Part shown: piece by piece, positions 53,206 through 60,139 of the stretch | Numbering within the stretch: position 1 is the first letter of the stretch | How the letters are laid out: every line of letters begins with the position of its first letter | Assembly: GCA_029263455.1 (NCBI GenBank) | Contig: JAJCXM010000003.1 | Span: 124,001 to 188,000 of the forward strand | Direction: 5' to 3' | Origin: Holophagae bacterium | GTDB lineage: Bacteria > Acidobacteriota > Holophagae > Acanthopleuribacterales > Acanthopleuribacteraceae | DNA length: 64,000 bases | Notes under the pieces: model-generated | Told to the model about the DNA's origin: nothing | What the model saw: only the letters and a program-made list of their open reading frames with translations | Databases searched by the model: none | Position numbers and translations under genes: made by a program

Positions 53206-53380
53206 AACCCCCGCCTGGACCGTGTGGGTTACACAATTGAACCTGGCTTATCCAGGTGGGCACCTTCAGACAACTTTAGGCTTCCCTGTACATTAGGGTA
53301 TGCTCACCATCATCATTACGGCTCCCAAATTGTTTGTGTTGGTTCCACATTGCTTTAGCCATCACATGTCAGGCAGGGGA
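53206..53380 (-). ncRNA. ssrS: 6S RNA
   Basis: About 175 bases between zapA and ymdB on the minus strand, the conserved place for 6S RNA. The core GGTGAGCATACCC matches the E. coli GGTGAGCATGCTC block and continues through a CCCT/AGGG hairpin to AAGCCTAAA (E. coli AAGCCTTAAA). A second hairpin, ACCTGG/CCAGGT, follows as in E. coli. Stems close the molecule: ACACAA with TTGTGT, TGTGG with CCACA, and an outer 10-base stem, CCCCTGCCTG (53379-53370) with CAGGCGGGGG (53217-53208). 6S binds sigma-70 polymerase as a promoter mimic in stationary phase. The 5' end lies in the last zapA codons. Confidence 0.87.
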
Positions 53381-53692
53381 TTTTGGGTGTGCTTGAGCCA
53401 CGACCGGTTCAAGCAACTCATTAAGTCTATCTAAATGGGATTGAGTTTCATGTTGTTGTTGTTTAAGCCTTTGTTTGGTTTTCGCCAATTCGTCGGCGAG
53501 GTTCAGGGCAGTTAAGATCGCCAACCTAATGGTGTCCACTGTACCAGTGTTCTGCTCTAACTCTACCATCTTGTCGTGAACAGATTGGGCGAGTTCAGCA
53601 ACATAGGCTTCCGTTTCATCTGCGCGAATGGCATATTGTCGTCCGTATATATCTACATGAGCGACTTTTTCTGGCTGATTTTCTGCATTCAT
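53369..53692 (-). CDS. zapA: Cell division protein ZapA
   Basis: 107 residues. The N-terminal VDIYGRQYAIRADE strand pair, the YVAELAQSVHDKM helix and TIRLAILTALNLADELAK with the coiled-coil tail are ZapA signatures. ZapA bundles FtsZ filaments. ATG overlaps the previous stop (ATGA). The last codons coincide with the 5' stem of 6S RNA. Confidence 0.93.
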   Translation of the reverse strand: MNAENQPEKVAHVDIYGRQYAIRADETEAYVAELAQSVHDKMVELEQNTGTVDTIRLAILTALNLADELAKTKQRLKQQQHETQSHLDRLNELLEPVVAQAHPKSPA

Positions 53693-53970
53693 GAACTCAA
53701 CGACTCCTCAACCTTTACAATTCGCGAAAGAGATTGATCGATCAGTTTGCGAAGCTGTTTGCGCTCATTATCAAGCTGTTTTAACTTAAAACGATCGGAT
53801 CCACCTTGATCAAGCTGATTCTTTAAGGAAACTAATTGCTTCTCAAATTCCGCAGCCCGCGTCGTTTGTTCAGACAGTAATTCTTCAAGACATCGTTTAT
53901 CGGCTTGCAAGCGTCCGATGTACTCAATGAGTTGGGTAACTTTGAATTCGAGTTGCGAAAAATCAGCCAT
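53689..53970 (-). CDS. ZapB-like coiled-coil protein
   Basis: 93 residues from ATG 53970, one base after the pheT stop; the longer frame would run into pheT. The sequence is almost all coiled coil (FSQLEFKVTQLIEYIGRLQ, then CLEELLSEQTTRAAEFEKQL and LKNQLDQ). A short coiled-coil gene just before zapA is common in this arrangement and is called ZapB-like. The function in division is inference from position and length. Confidence 0.65.
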   Translation of the reverse strand: MADFSQLEFKVTQLIEYIGRLQADKRCLEELLSEQTTRAAEFEKQLVSLKNQLDQGGSDRFKLKQLDNERKQLRKLIDQSLSRIVKVEESLSS

Positions 53971-53971
53971 A

Positions 53972-55978
53972 TCACTGCCGTACAACCGCGTTAAATCTCT
54001 TACATACCGAATCAACCATACCATTGATGACTTCGGACACTTCTTCATGGGTCAAAGTCCGTGTTAGACAACGAAATCGAAAGCGGAAACCCAAGCTCTT
54101 TTCGACTTTAGCAAGTGACTTACCTTCATAAACATCAAAAAGACTGAATGATTCTAGATTAGGCATCTGCAGACTCTGAATATGGGCCTCAATCTCGGCG
54201 TAGGCTAACTTACGCTCGACGACAAAGGCAACATCCATCTGAACGCCAGGGTACGGAGCCAATGAATCAAATGAAGCCTTGGCACGCTCGTTAAGACGTA
54301 ATGGATCAAGCTGACACTCAAATACCGCCAAGTCGTATTCAAGATCTACCTTATCTGCAATGGACTCTGAGAGGATACCCAAATGCCCTAGCAGGGTCCC
54401 TCCAACCTCCCAGGCAAGTGATAAGCCTGGAGTCAAGTATGAGACCGAAGCGGGTTTGAAACGGCTGTTCTTCCAACCCATCCGATCAACAAGCGCCTCA
54501 ATAATTCCCTTCAGGCTATGTAGCGGATGAGGTTGAGAGCTTTGCCACCAGCCGTTGGTGTCGCCAGCCAACAGAAAAGCCACCGCTAGGTGGTGAGGTT
54601 CGGCGGCATCAAGATAAACGTGCCCTGATTCAAAAAGCTGTAAGTTTCTTGAACCGTGGCGCGCATTACGCGCGACGGTTTCCACCAGGTTAGGCAGAAT
54701 CAGCCTTCTCATGACGGCTTGACTATCGCTCATGGGATTCTTGAGCTTGATCGCTTCTCCAGATTCCGAGAAACAAGACTCCCATGCCTCATTCAAGAAC
54801 GAGTAAGTGCGCACTTCCTGTAGACCCAGTTCCCTTAACGCATTTAGCAATTGGTATTCGAAATGAGAAACCGAATCCTCGTCATAATCGCTGCCGGCCA
54901 TGGTGGGTAATTTTGTGTCTAGTAGTTCTAACCCGCTAAAGCGAATAACTTCCTCGATGACATCAATTTCTCGGGCGACATCTACCTTGTAACCTGGACA
55001 TGTCATTTGCCAGCCTGCTTCGAATCGCTGAGGCCGAAAATCCATCCGCTCTAATAGCCCGTTTACATGATCGTTTGATAGTTGGATACCTAGCACCTGT
55101 TTCAAACGCGATTCTCGCAGAATCAACGGCTTCCGCTCGAATGGCCGATGATTCATGTCGACCCAACCCTTAACAACAACGTCTGGTTGTTCACGTTTCA
55201 GCAAAAAGATAAAGCGACGGATAACACGTTCCATGTTTTCTGGGTCAATGCCGCGCTCAAATCGATGTCGAGCATCGGACAAAATTTGAGTCGCGCGTCC
55301 TGTTTGCCGAACCGCGACAGGATCAAAGCAGGCTAGCTCCAGCAGCAGCCGTGAGGTATGTTCATGAACTTCTGTGTTTTCCCCGCCCATCACACCTGCG
55401 AAGGCGATGGGACGCGATTCGTCGGCAATACATAAGAGACCATCTGCTTGGTGATCGCGCCCATCTAGCGTGGTCAGACGTTCCTTGTTCTCACCATTTC
55501 GAATAACGATACGCTGGCCGAGAATACGGTCAGCATCAAATGCGTGACACGGGTGGCCAAACTCCCACAAAAGATAATTGGTCAAATCGACCAACAAGTT
55601 ATGAGATGTTTGACCTATCGCTTCTAAGCTTGATGTTAACCATTGCGGCGAAGCGCTAGCCCGCACACCTTCGATAAGCAATCCAATGTAGCGAGGACAC
55701 GATTGCGCCAAATCCGTCTCAATCGTCCAATCGCTTAATACGTCGATCGAATGCTGGTCAATCTCAGGCTCACACATCTTGAGTGCAGCCTTGACGGCCA
55801 GTTCACGAGCTAAACCGTAGTGACACATGGCATCCGGACGGTTGACGGTGTGCTCAACCTCTACGCCTTCGTCTTCAACTTCAGTCTCTAAGCCAGATTC
55901 ATTAAGCAACTTAGCGACTTCCGGCAATTCCGGCAGGTCAGGCAAATACTGCTTTATCCAGTTACGGGAAAAGAACAT
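53972..55978 (-). CDS. pheT: Phenylalanine-tRNA ligase beta subunit (short form)
   Basis: 668 residues. Most bacterial PheT are about 790-800; here the EMAP-type tRNA-binding domain that normally fills residues 40-150 is missing, the sequence passing from LLNESGLETEVEDEGVEVE directly to HTVNRPDAMCHYGLARELA. The B3/B4 editing-type region, B5 and the C-terminal FDX anticodon-binding domain (VDVAFVVERKLAYAEIE region) remain. It pairs with pheS upstream. Short forms are known in some lineages. Confidence 0.93.
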   Translation of the reverse strand: MFFSRNWIKQYLPDLPELPEVAKLLNESGLETEVEDEGVEVEHTVNRPDAMCHYGLARELAVKAALKMCEPEIDQHSIDVLSDWTIETDLAQSCPRYIGLLIEGVRASASPQWLTSSLEAIGQTSHNLLVDLTNYLLWEFGHPCHAFDADRILGQRIVIRNGENKERLTTLDGRDHQADGLLCIADESRPIAFAGVMGGENTEVHEHTSRLLLELACFDPVAVRQTGRATQILSDARHRFERGIDPENMERVIRRFIFLLKREQPDVVVKGWVDMNHRPFERKPLILRESRLKQVLGIQLSNDHVNGLLERMDFRPQRFEAGWQMTCPGYKVDVAREIDVIEEVIRFSGLELLDTKLPTMAGSDYDEDSVSHFEYQLLNALRELGLQEVRTYSFLNEAWESCFSESGEAIKLKNPMSDSQAVMRRLILPNLVETVARNARHGSRNLQLFESGHVYLDAAEPHHLAVAFLLAGDTNGWWQSSQPHPLHSLKGIIEALVDRMGWKNSRFKPASVSYLTPGLSLAWEVGGTLLGHLGILSESIADKVDLEYDLAVFECQLDPLRLNERAKASFDSLAPYPGVQMDVAFVVERKLAYAEIEAHIQSLQMPNLESFSLFDVYEGKSLAKVEKSLGFRFRFRCLTRTLTHEEVSEVINGMVDSVCKRFNAVVRQ

Positions 55979-55981
55979 GAC

Positions 55982-57004
55982 TCACTCCGATTTGAATTGA
56001 TCCAGAAAGCGCCGGTCATTTTGATAAAACAACCTAATATCGGGAATACCCAGCGACAACATCGCAATGCGCTCGATTCCCATACCAAAGGCAAAACCAC
56101 TCACCTTCTCAGGATCGTAACCTACGCCTTCAAAAACATGGGGATCAACCATTCCGCATCCTAAGATTTCTATCCAGCGGGTCTGCTTGCAAACGCGGCA
56201 TCCAGTTTCGCAGAAGGGACAGGTCACATCCAACTCTGCACTGGGTTCAGTGAAAGGAAAGAAGCTCGGACGCAAACGGATCTTTGTTTGTGGTCCAAAC
56301 AAATGCTGAGCAAAAGCTTGCAGTGTCCCTTTCAAATGGCCAAAGGTGATGTCATGGCCTACGACCAGGCCCTCTAACTGATGGAACATCGGTGAATGGG
56401 TGACATCATCGTCACGTCGAAAAACCTTGCCGGGCGCAATCATGCGAAAAGGCGGCTCATGGCATTCCATGTAGCGAATTTGAACACCAGACGTCTGCGT
56501 ACGCAGTAAGCGTTGCTCGTCGATATAAAATGTATCGGCCTCGTCGCGTGCAGGATGGCTCTCCGGTGTATTAAGTGCTTCAAAATTATAGTAGGCCGTT
56601 TCAATTTCAGGCCCTTCGCCGACGTCGTACCCGAGGCGGGCGAAAAAGTTGATTAGTCGGTGGCGGGTTATGGTTAGTGGGTGAAGACTACCAATGGCTG
56701 GCTTAATGCCTGGCAGGGTCAAATCAATCTTTGGGGCCAAGTTCTTGTTGCTGGCTTGAGCGCATGCATGTTCGCCAAGTTGCGTTTCGACTGCCTTCTT
56801 AAGCCGATTGAGTTCCTTGCCAATCAAAGGCTTTTGAGCCTTGGGCACATCCCTCATGGACATCAGTAACTCGGTAATCTTTCCTTGTTTCTTGCCGAGA
56901 TAGGCCAGCTTCAAGGCTTGCCAAGATTCATGACTATCTATAGCAGCCAACTTGGATTCGAAGACGTTCAACTCTGACTCGAGATTCCAATTCGAAAGAT
57001 CCAT
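55982..57004 (-). CDS. pheS: Phenylalanine-tRNA ligase alpha subunit
   Basis: 340 residues. A coiled-coil N-terminal arm (about 1-95) leads to a class II catalytic core with the motifs HPLTITRHRLINFFARLGYDV (in part), GPEIETAYYNFEALNTPESHPARD (in part: YNFEALNTPESHPARD), RTQTSGVQIRYM, FRRDDDVTHSPMFHQLEG (in part) and GFAFGMGIERIAML. It ends three bases before pheT. A strong terminator separates it from rplT upstream. Confidence 0.97.
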   Translation of the reverse strand: MDLSNWNLESELNVFESKLAAIDSHESWQALKLAYLGKKQGKITELLMSMRDVPKAQKPLIGKELNRLKKAVETQLGEHACAQASNKNLAPKIDLTLPGIKPAIGSLHPLTITRHRLINFFARLGYDVGEGPEIETAYYNFEALNTPESHPARDEADTFYIDEQRLLRTQTSGVQIRYMECHEPPFRMIAPGKVFRRDDDVTHSPMFHQLEGLVVGHDITFGHLKGTLQAFAQHLFGPQTKIRLRPSFFPFTEPSAELDVTCPFCETGCRVCKQTRWIEILGCGMVDPHVFEGVGYDPEKVSGFAFGMGIERIAMLSLGIPDIRLFYQNDRRFLDQFKSE

Positions 57005-57030
57005 GTGTCCTTCTCCAGCCTATAAAAAGG

Positions 57031-57056
57031 AAAAACCGGTGTCATCACCGGTTTTT
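57031..57056. terminator. Bidirectional hairpin terminator between rplT and pheS
   Basis: An 11-base-pair perfect stem, AAAAACCGGTG (57031-57041) and CACCGGTTTTT (57046-57056), with the loop TCAT. The minus strand reads into TTTTTCCTTTTT, so it ends the infC-rpmI-rplT transcript. A pheS leader or promoter must lie immediately after. Confidence 0.9.
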
Positions 57057-57089
57057 CACTCATTCAAATCCGTTTTCTTGGGGTGAACG

Positions 57090-57440
57090 TTAAACTTGCC
57101 GGGCTCGATCTACCAAGCCACGAAACGCTTCCGGGTCGTGTACGGCAATTTCTGCCAACATTTTGCGGTTCAGATCAATGCCGGCTTTTTTCATGCCACC
57201 CATGAAACTGGCATAGTTCATACCGTGTAAGCGGGTCGCCGCATTAATTCTCGCGATCCATAACTTGCGGAAGTCGCGTTTGCGGCGTCTGCGGTCGCGA
57301 TAACTAAAGGACAATGCTCGGTCCATGGCTTCGCGGGCATAACGGTATAGATTTTTCTTAAAACCAAAGAAACCTTTGGTAAATGACAAATACTTTTTGC
57401 GCTTGATACGGCGCTTATCACTGCGTTTGACTCTCGACAT
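57090..57440 (-). CDS. rplT: Ribosomal protein bL20
   Basis: 116 residues, the usual length. The basic N-terminal SDKRRIKRKKYLSFTKGFFG, RDRRRRKRDFRKLWIARINAA and GMNYASFMGGMKKAGIDLNRK are family signatures. It is a 23S rRNA-binding assembly protein and the autoregulator of this operon in many bacteria. It is the last gene of infC-rpmI-rplT. Confidence 0.98.
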   Translation of the reverse strand: MSRVKRSDKRRIKRKKYLSFTKGFFGFKKNLYRYAREAMDRALSFSYRDRRRRKRDFRKLWIARINAATRLHGMNYASFMGGMKKAGIDLNRKMLAEIAVHDPEAFRGLVDRARQV

Positions 57441-57504
57441 CGAACTATTTCTCCTCTTTGGATGATAGTGGGCGCTCTGGCCACTTCAATAAATTTTTGC
57501 TTAT

Positions 57505-57702
57505 TTACGCGTAAGGAAGCATTTTGTCGACGCGACCACGATCAGATGCATCCACCATACATGCTTTGCCCAAATTACGTTTCCGTTTGGATGTTTTTTT
57601 GGTCAAGATATGATTTCTAAACGCTTTGAAGCGTTTCACCTTACCGGTTCCCGTCTTTTTGAATCGCTTCGCCGCGCCGCGGTGCGTTTTCAACTTAGGC
57701 AC
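57505..57702 (-). CDS. rpmI: Ribosomal protein bL35
   Basis: 65 residues, the standard bL35 length. The [20 protein letters not shown] start is the family signature. It lies between infC (15 bases before) and rplT (64 bases after) in the universal order. Confidence 0.98.
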   Translation of the reverse strand: MPKLKTHRGAAKRFKKTGTGKVKRFKAFRNHILTKKTSKRKRNLGKACMVDASDRGRVDKMLPYA

Positions 57703-57717
57703 GTTTTCCTCCGACAG

Positions 57718-58254
57718 TTAATTCTTATGAACAACATTGGCGGTTAAGATAACGGCCATTTGGTTGCCTTCCATGGTGGGGGGTTTTTCGATAATTACCT
57801 TTTCCCCAAGTTCCTCGATAATGCGCTGCAGAATCTTCAGTCCCAGATCCCTGTGCGCCATCTCTCGGCCACGAAAGTGGACAAATGCGCGTACCTTGTT
57901 GCCTTGTTCAATAAAGCGGTTGATATGTTTAACTTTAAATAAGTAGTCGTGTTCGTCAATACGAGGTCTGAATTTGACCTCTTTGATTTGGATAGTTTTT
58001 TGTTTTTTGCGTGCGTCTTGAAGTTTTTTCGACAATTGGAACTTGTATTTGCCGTAGTTCATTACACGGCAAACAGGCGGATCCGAACTGGCAGCGACCT
58101 CGACTAGATCTAAGCCTTCGTCTGCCGCAATACTCAACGCTTCATGTAAGGGAACAATACCAGCCTGACTGCTATCACCCCGAATGAGGCGAACATGAGA
58201 TGCGGAAATTCGATCATTAATCCTAGTTGAGTCCTTATCTTTTTTTCTATTCAA
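57718..58254 (-). CDS. infC: Translation initiation factor IF-3
   Basis: 178 residues. It binds the 30S subunit and discriminates initiator tRNA and start codons. N-domain markers are RINDRISASHVRLI and EGLDLVEVAASSDPPVCRVMNYGKYKFQ (in part: LVEVAASSDPPVCRVMNYGK); the C-domain has IKEVKFRPRIDEHDY and VRAFVHFRGREMAH. The start is TTG at 58254 with the full ribosome site GGAGGTG just upstream. A rare start is common for infC and is the basis of its autoregulation. Upstream is tRNA-Val in the same direction. Confidence 0.97.
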   Translation of the reverse strand: MNRKKDKDSTRINDRISASHVRLIRGDSSQAGIVPLHEALSIAADEGLDLVEVAASSDPPVCRVMNYGKYKFQLSKKLQDARKKQKTIQIKEVKFRPRIDEHDYLFKVKHINRFIEQGNKVRAFVHFRGREMAHRDLGLKILQRIIEELGEKVIIEKPPTMEGNQMAVILTANVVHKN

Positions 58255-58307
58255 GACACCTCCATGAGTTATTACGGGTTGACATCGGATTTGCGTTTCA
58301 TTGAGGA

Positions 58308-58382
58308 TGGTAGGCGCGGGCGGTTTCGAACCGCCGACCTCTACCGTGTCAAGGTAGCGCTCTACCCCTGAGCTACGCGCCT
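58308..58382 (-). tRNA. tRNA-Val (anticodon GAC)
   Basis: 75 bases on the minus strand with CCA encoded. The acceptor stem AGGCGCG pairs with CGCGCCT; the D stem is GCTC/GAGC, the anticodon stem CTACC/GGTAG, and the T arm GGCGG-TTCGAAA-CCGCC. The loop TTGACAC has the anticodon GAC for GUC and GUU valine codons. It is 54 bases upstream of infC. Confidence 0.97.
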
Positions 58383-58402
58383 AGGGCCGCAATGAACAAC
58401 GA

Positions 58403-58431
58403 AAAATAGCAAAGCATACCTTTAAAGTCAA
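58403..58431 (-). promoter_or_regulatory. Promoter of tRNA-Val
   Basis: On the minus strand, TTGACT (58431-58426) and TATTTT (58408-58403) are separated by 17 bases. The start would be near 58396, about 14 bases before the tRNA. It lies in the short gap divergent from acpS and may also drive infC-rpmI-rplT. Confidence 0.65.
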
Positions 58432-58437
58432 GCGGGA

Positions 58438-58818
58438 ATGATGATACTAGGCGTCGGAACAGACATCGTCCAAGTCCAACGAATTCAACGCATTTGCACA
58501 CGTTGGAAGGGTGCATTTGAACGTCGAATTTTCTCCGTTGAGGAGCGAGCAGAACAGGCATCGCACATGCATGCGACTTTTGTAGCTGGAAGGTTCGCAG
58601 CCAAAGAGGCTGCAGCCAAAGCGCTAGGCACTGGGATCGCCAAGGGCGTCGGTTGGCATGATCTTACCATCTTTCGCCAACAAAACGGCGCTCCGCTATT
58701 AATTCTCAGCGGCGCAGCACTACGCCTCGCTAACGAACTCGGTGTCACCGCCAACCATCTTTCCATTTCACACGAAAGAGATTATGCTATGGCCTTTGTC
58801 GTGCTTGAAGGGGTTTAG
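58438..58818 (+). CDS. acpS: Holo-[acyl-carrier-protein] synthase
   Basis: 126 residues from ATG 58438 (a second ATG follows directly at 58441, and either may be used). It transfers 4'-phosphopantetheine from CoA to acyl carrier protein. The magnesium ligands sit in GVGTDIVQVQRI (Asp) and RFAAKEAAAKALG (Glu). The C-terminal half has the HLSISHERDYAMAFVV block. It ends four bases before prfB. Confidence 0.95.
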   Translation: MMILGVGTDIVQVQRIQRICTRWKGAFERRIFSVEERAEQASHMHATFVAGRFAAKEAAAKALGTGIAKGVGWHDLTIFRQQNGAPLLILSGAALRLANELGVTANHLSISHERDYAMAFVVLEGV

Positions 58819-58822
58819 AAAC

Positions 58823-59933
58823 ATGGAAGATCTATTAAAGGAATGGGACGAACAAAGCGGAAGAGCCGAACGCATTCGGAGGTATCTTTGACCGCCCCGA
58901 AGCACGGAAACAGCTAGTTGGGCTCGAACAGCAAAGTGCGTCTCCCGCCTTTTGGGACGATGCCGAAAAAGCCCAATCGGTTATGCGTCAACGCAATGCC
59001 ATCCAAGAAAACTTAGACCTTGCTCAATCGCTTTATGACCTAAAAGAGGAAGTGACTGTCTTACGCGAACTGATCTCTGAGGGCGAAGATGCTGAAAGCG
59101 AATTAGTCGAGGCTCTAAATAACTACTATAAATTAATAGACGAAACTGAAATTCGCATGATGCTTTCTGAAGAGCACGACACCTGCAATGCAATCCTTAC
59201 CATTCACCCGGGTGCCGGAGGTACCGAAAGTCAAGACTGGGCCTCAATGCTGTATCGAATGTTCCTGCGCTTCGCGGAACGCGAAGGCTTCAAAGCAACG
59301 GTGCTCAACTATCAAGATGGTGACGAAGCAGGTCTCAAGTCCGCAACCGTGGAAATTGTCGGATCTTTTGCCTACGGCTACATGAAAGCAGAAAGCGGCA
59401 TCCACAGGCTTGTGAGAATCTCGCCTTTCGACTCAGCCAAACGACGACATACCTCTTTCTGCAGTATCCATGTAACACCAGAGATTGAGGATGATGGCGA
59501 ACTCGTGATCGACGAAGGCGACTTGCGTATTGATACTTACCGTGCCTCAGGCGCTGGTGGACAACATATCAACACGACAGATTCAGCCATTCGCATCACG
59601 CACATACCCAGTGGACTAGTTGTTCAATGTCAAAATGAGCGCTCCCAACACAAGAACAAGGCGTCGGCTATGAAGGTCCTGCGCTCACGGCTCATTGAAA
59701 TAGAAATTCAACGTCGCCGTGAAGAAATAGACTCCAGTGCTGCTGCCAAGAAAGAGATTGCGTGGGGCAGCCAAATACGCAGCTACGTGCTGCACCCTTA
59801 CAAAATGGTTAAAGATCACCGGACAAACATGGAATCCAGCCAGCCAGACCGAGTACTTGACGGCGATTTACGAGAATTCATTCGTGCCTATTTACTTAGT
59901 CAAAGTCCATTGCCAGGTAACTTAAACGACTGA
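58823..59933 (+). CDS. prfB: Peptide chain release factor 2, with programmed +1 frameshift
   Basis: Translation begins at ATG 58823 and runs 22 codons to a TGA at 58889-58891. A +1 shift then joins the frame from 58890 to 59933, giving 369 residues. RF2 reads UAA and UGA. Its anticodon-like SPF tripeptide is in RISPFDSAKRRHTSF, and the peptidyl-hydrolysis GGQ is in GAGGQHINTTDSAIR. The N-terminal helical domain continues across the shift (KQLVGLEQQSASPAFWDDAEKAQ in part: QQSASPAFWDDAEKAQ). Termination at the internal TGA by RF2 itself sets the level of the protein, the classic autoregulation. Confidence 0.96.
58877..58892 (+). promoter_or_regulatory. prfB programmed +1 frameshift site
   Basis: CGGAGGTATCTTTGAC contains the internal ribosome-binding-like GGAGG, three bases later the slippery CTT, then the in-frame TGA followed by C. 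This is the canonical element (E. coli AGGGGGTATCTTTGAC). Confidence 0.96.
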
Positions 59934-60008
59934 CTTTTATCACAATGGCGCGGCTTTCGCTTGGTTTTTAGGTTAAGAACGGCGAGAATGAGACGATGAT
60001 TATTTGCC

Positions 60009-60041
60009 AACAATCTGGTTTAGAGATTGTTATGGCATTTT
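60009..60041 (+). terminator. Possible terminator after prfB
   Basis: AACAATCT (60009-60016) and AGATTGTT (60024-60031) form an 8-base, A/T-rich stem with a 7-base loop. A TTTTT at 60037-60041 follows after a five-base gap. The stem is weak, so the call is tentative. Confidence 0.4.
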
Positions 60042-60079
60042 TGTAGGCTGGTGCGACACGCAAATCAGCCCTGCTAGAG

Positions 60080-60110
60080 TCACTTCGCAGGACTTAATCG
60101 GCCGAAGTGA
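60080..60110 (+). promoter_or_regulatory. Leader hairpin before the LVIVD gene
   Basis: TCACTTCG (60080-60087) and CGAAGTGA (60103-60110) are exact inverted repeats with a 15-base loop, 30 bases before the start codon. It could be an operator, or a structure in the leader RNA. No T run follows. Confidence 0.35.
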
Positions 60111-60139
60111 TCTTCTCTAACATTCGGGAGAACGAAACC

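Noticed and set aside
53689-54048. Longer frame for the ZapB-like gene from 54048
   Set aside because: It would run 77 bases into the end of pheT; the internal ATG one base after the pheT stop gives the expected coiled-coil start.
58983-59933. prfB as a separate gene starting at ATG 58983
   Set aside because: The N-terminal RF2 sequence continues upstream in frame and joins an ATG-initiated segment through a canonical frameshift site, so this ATG is internal.
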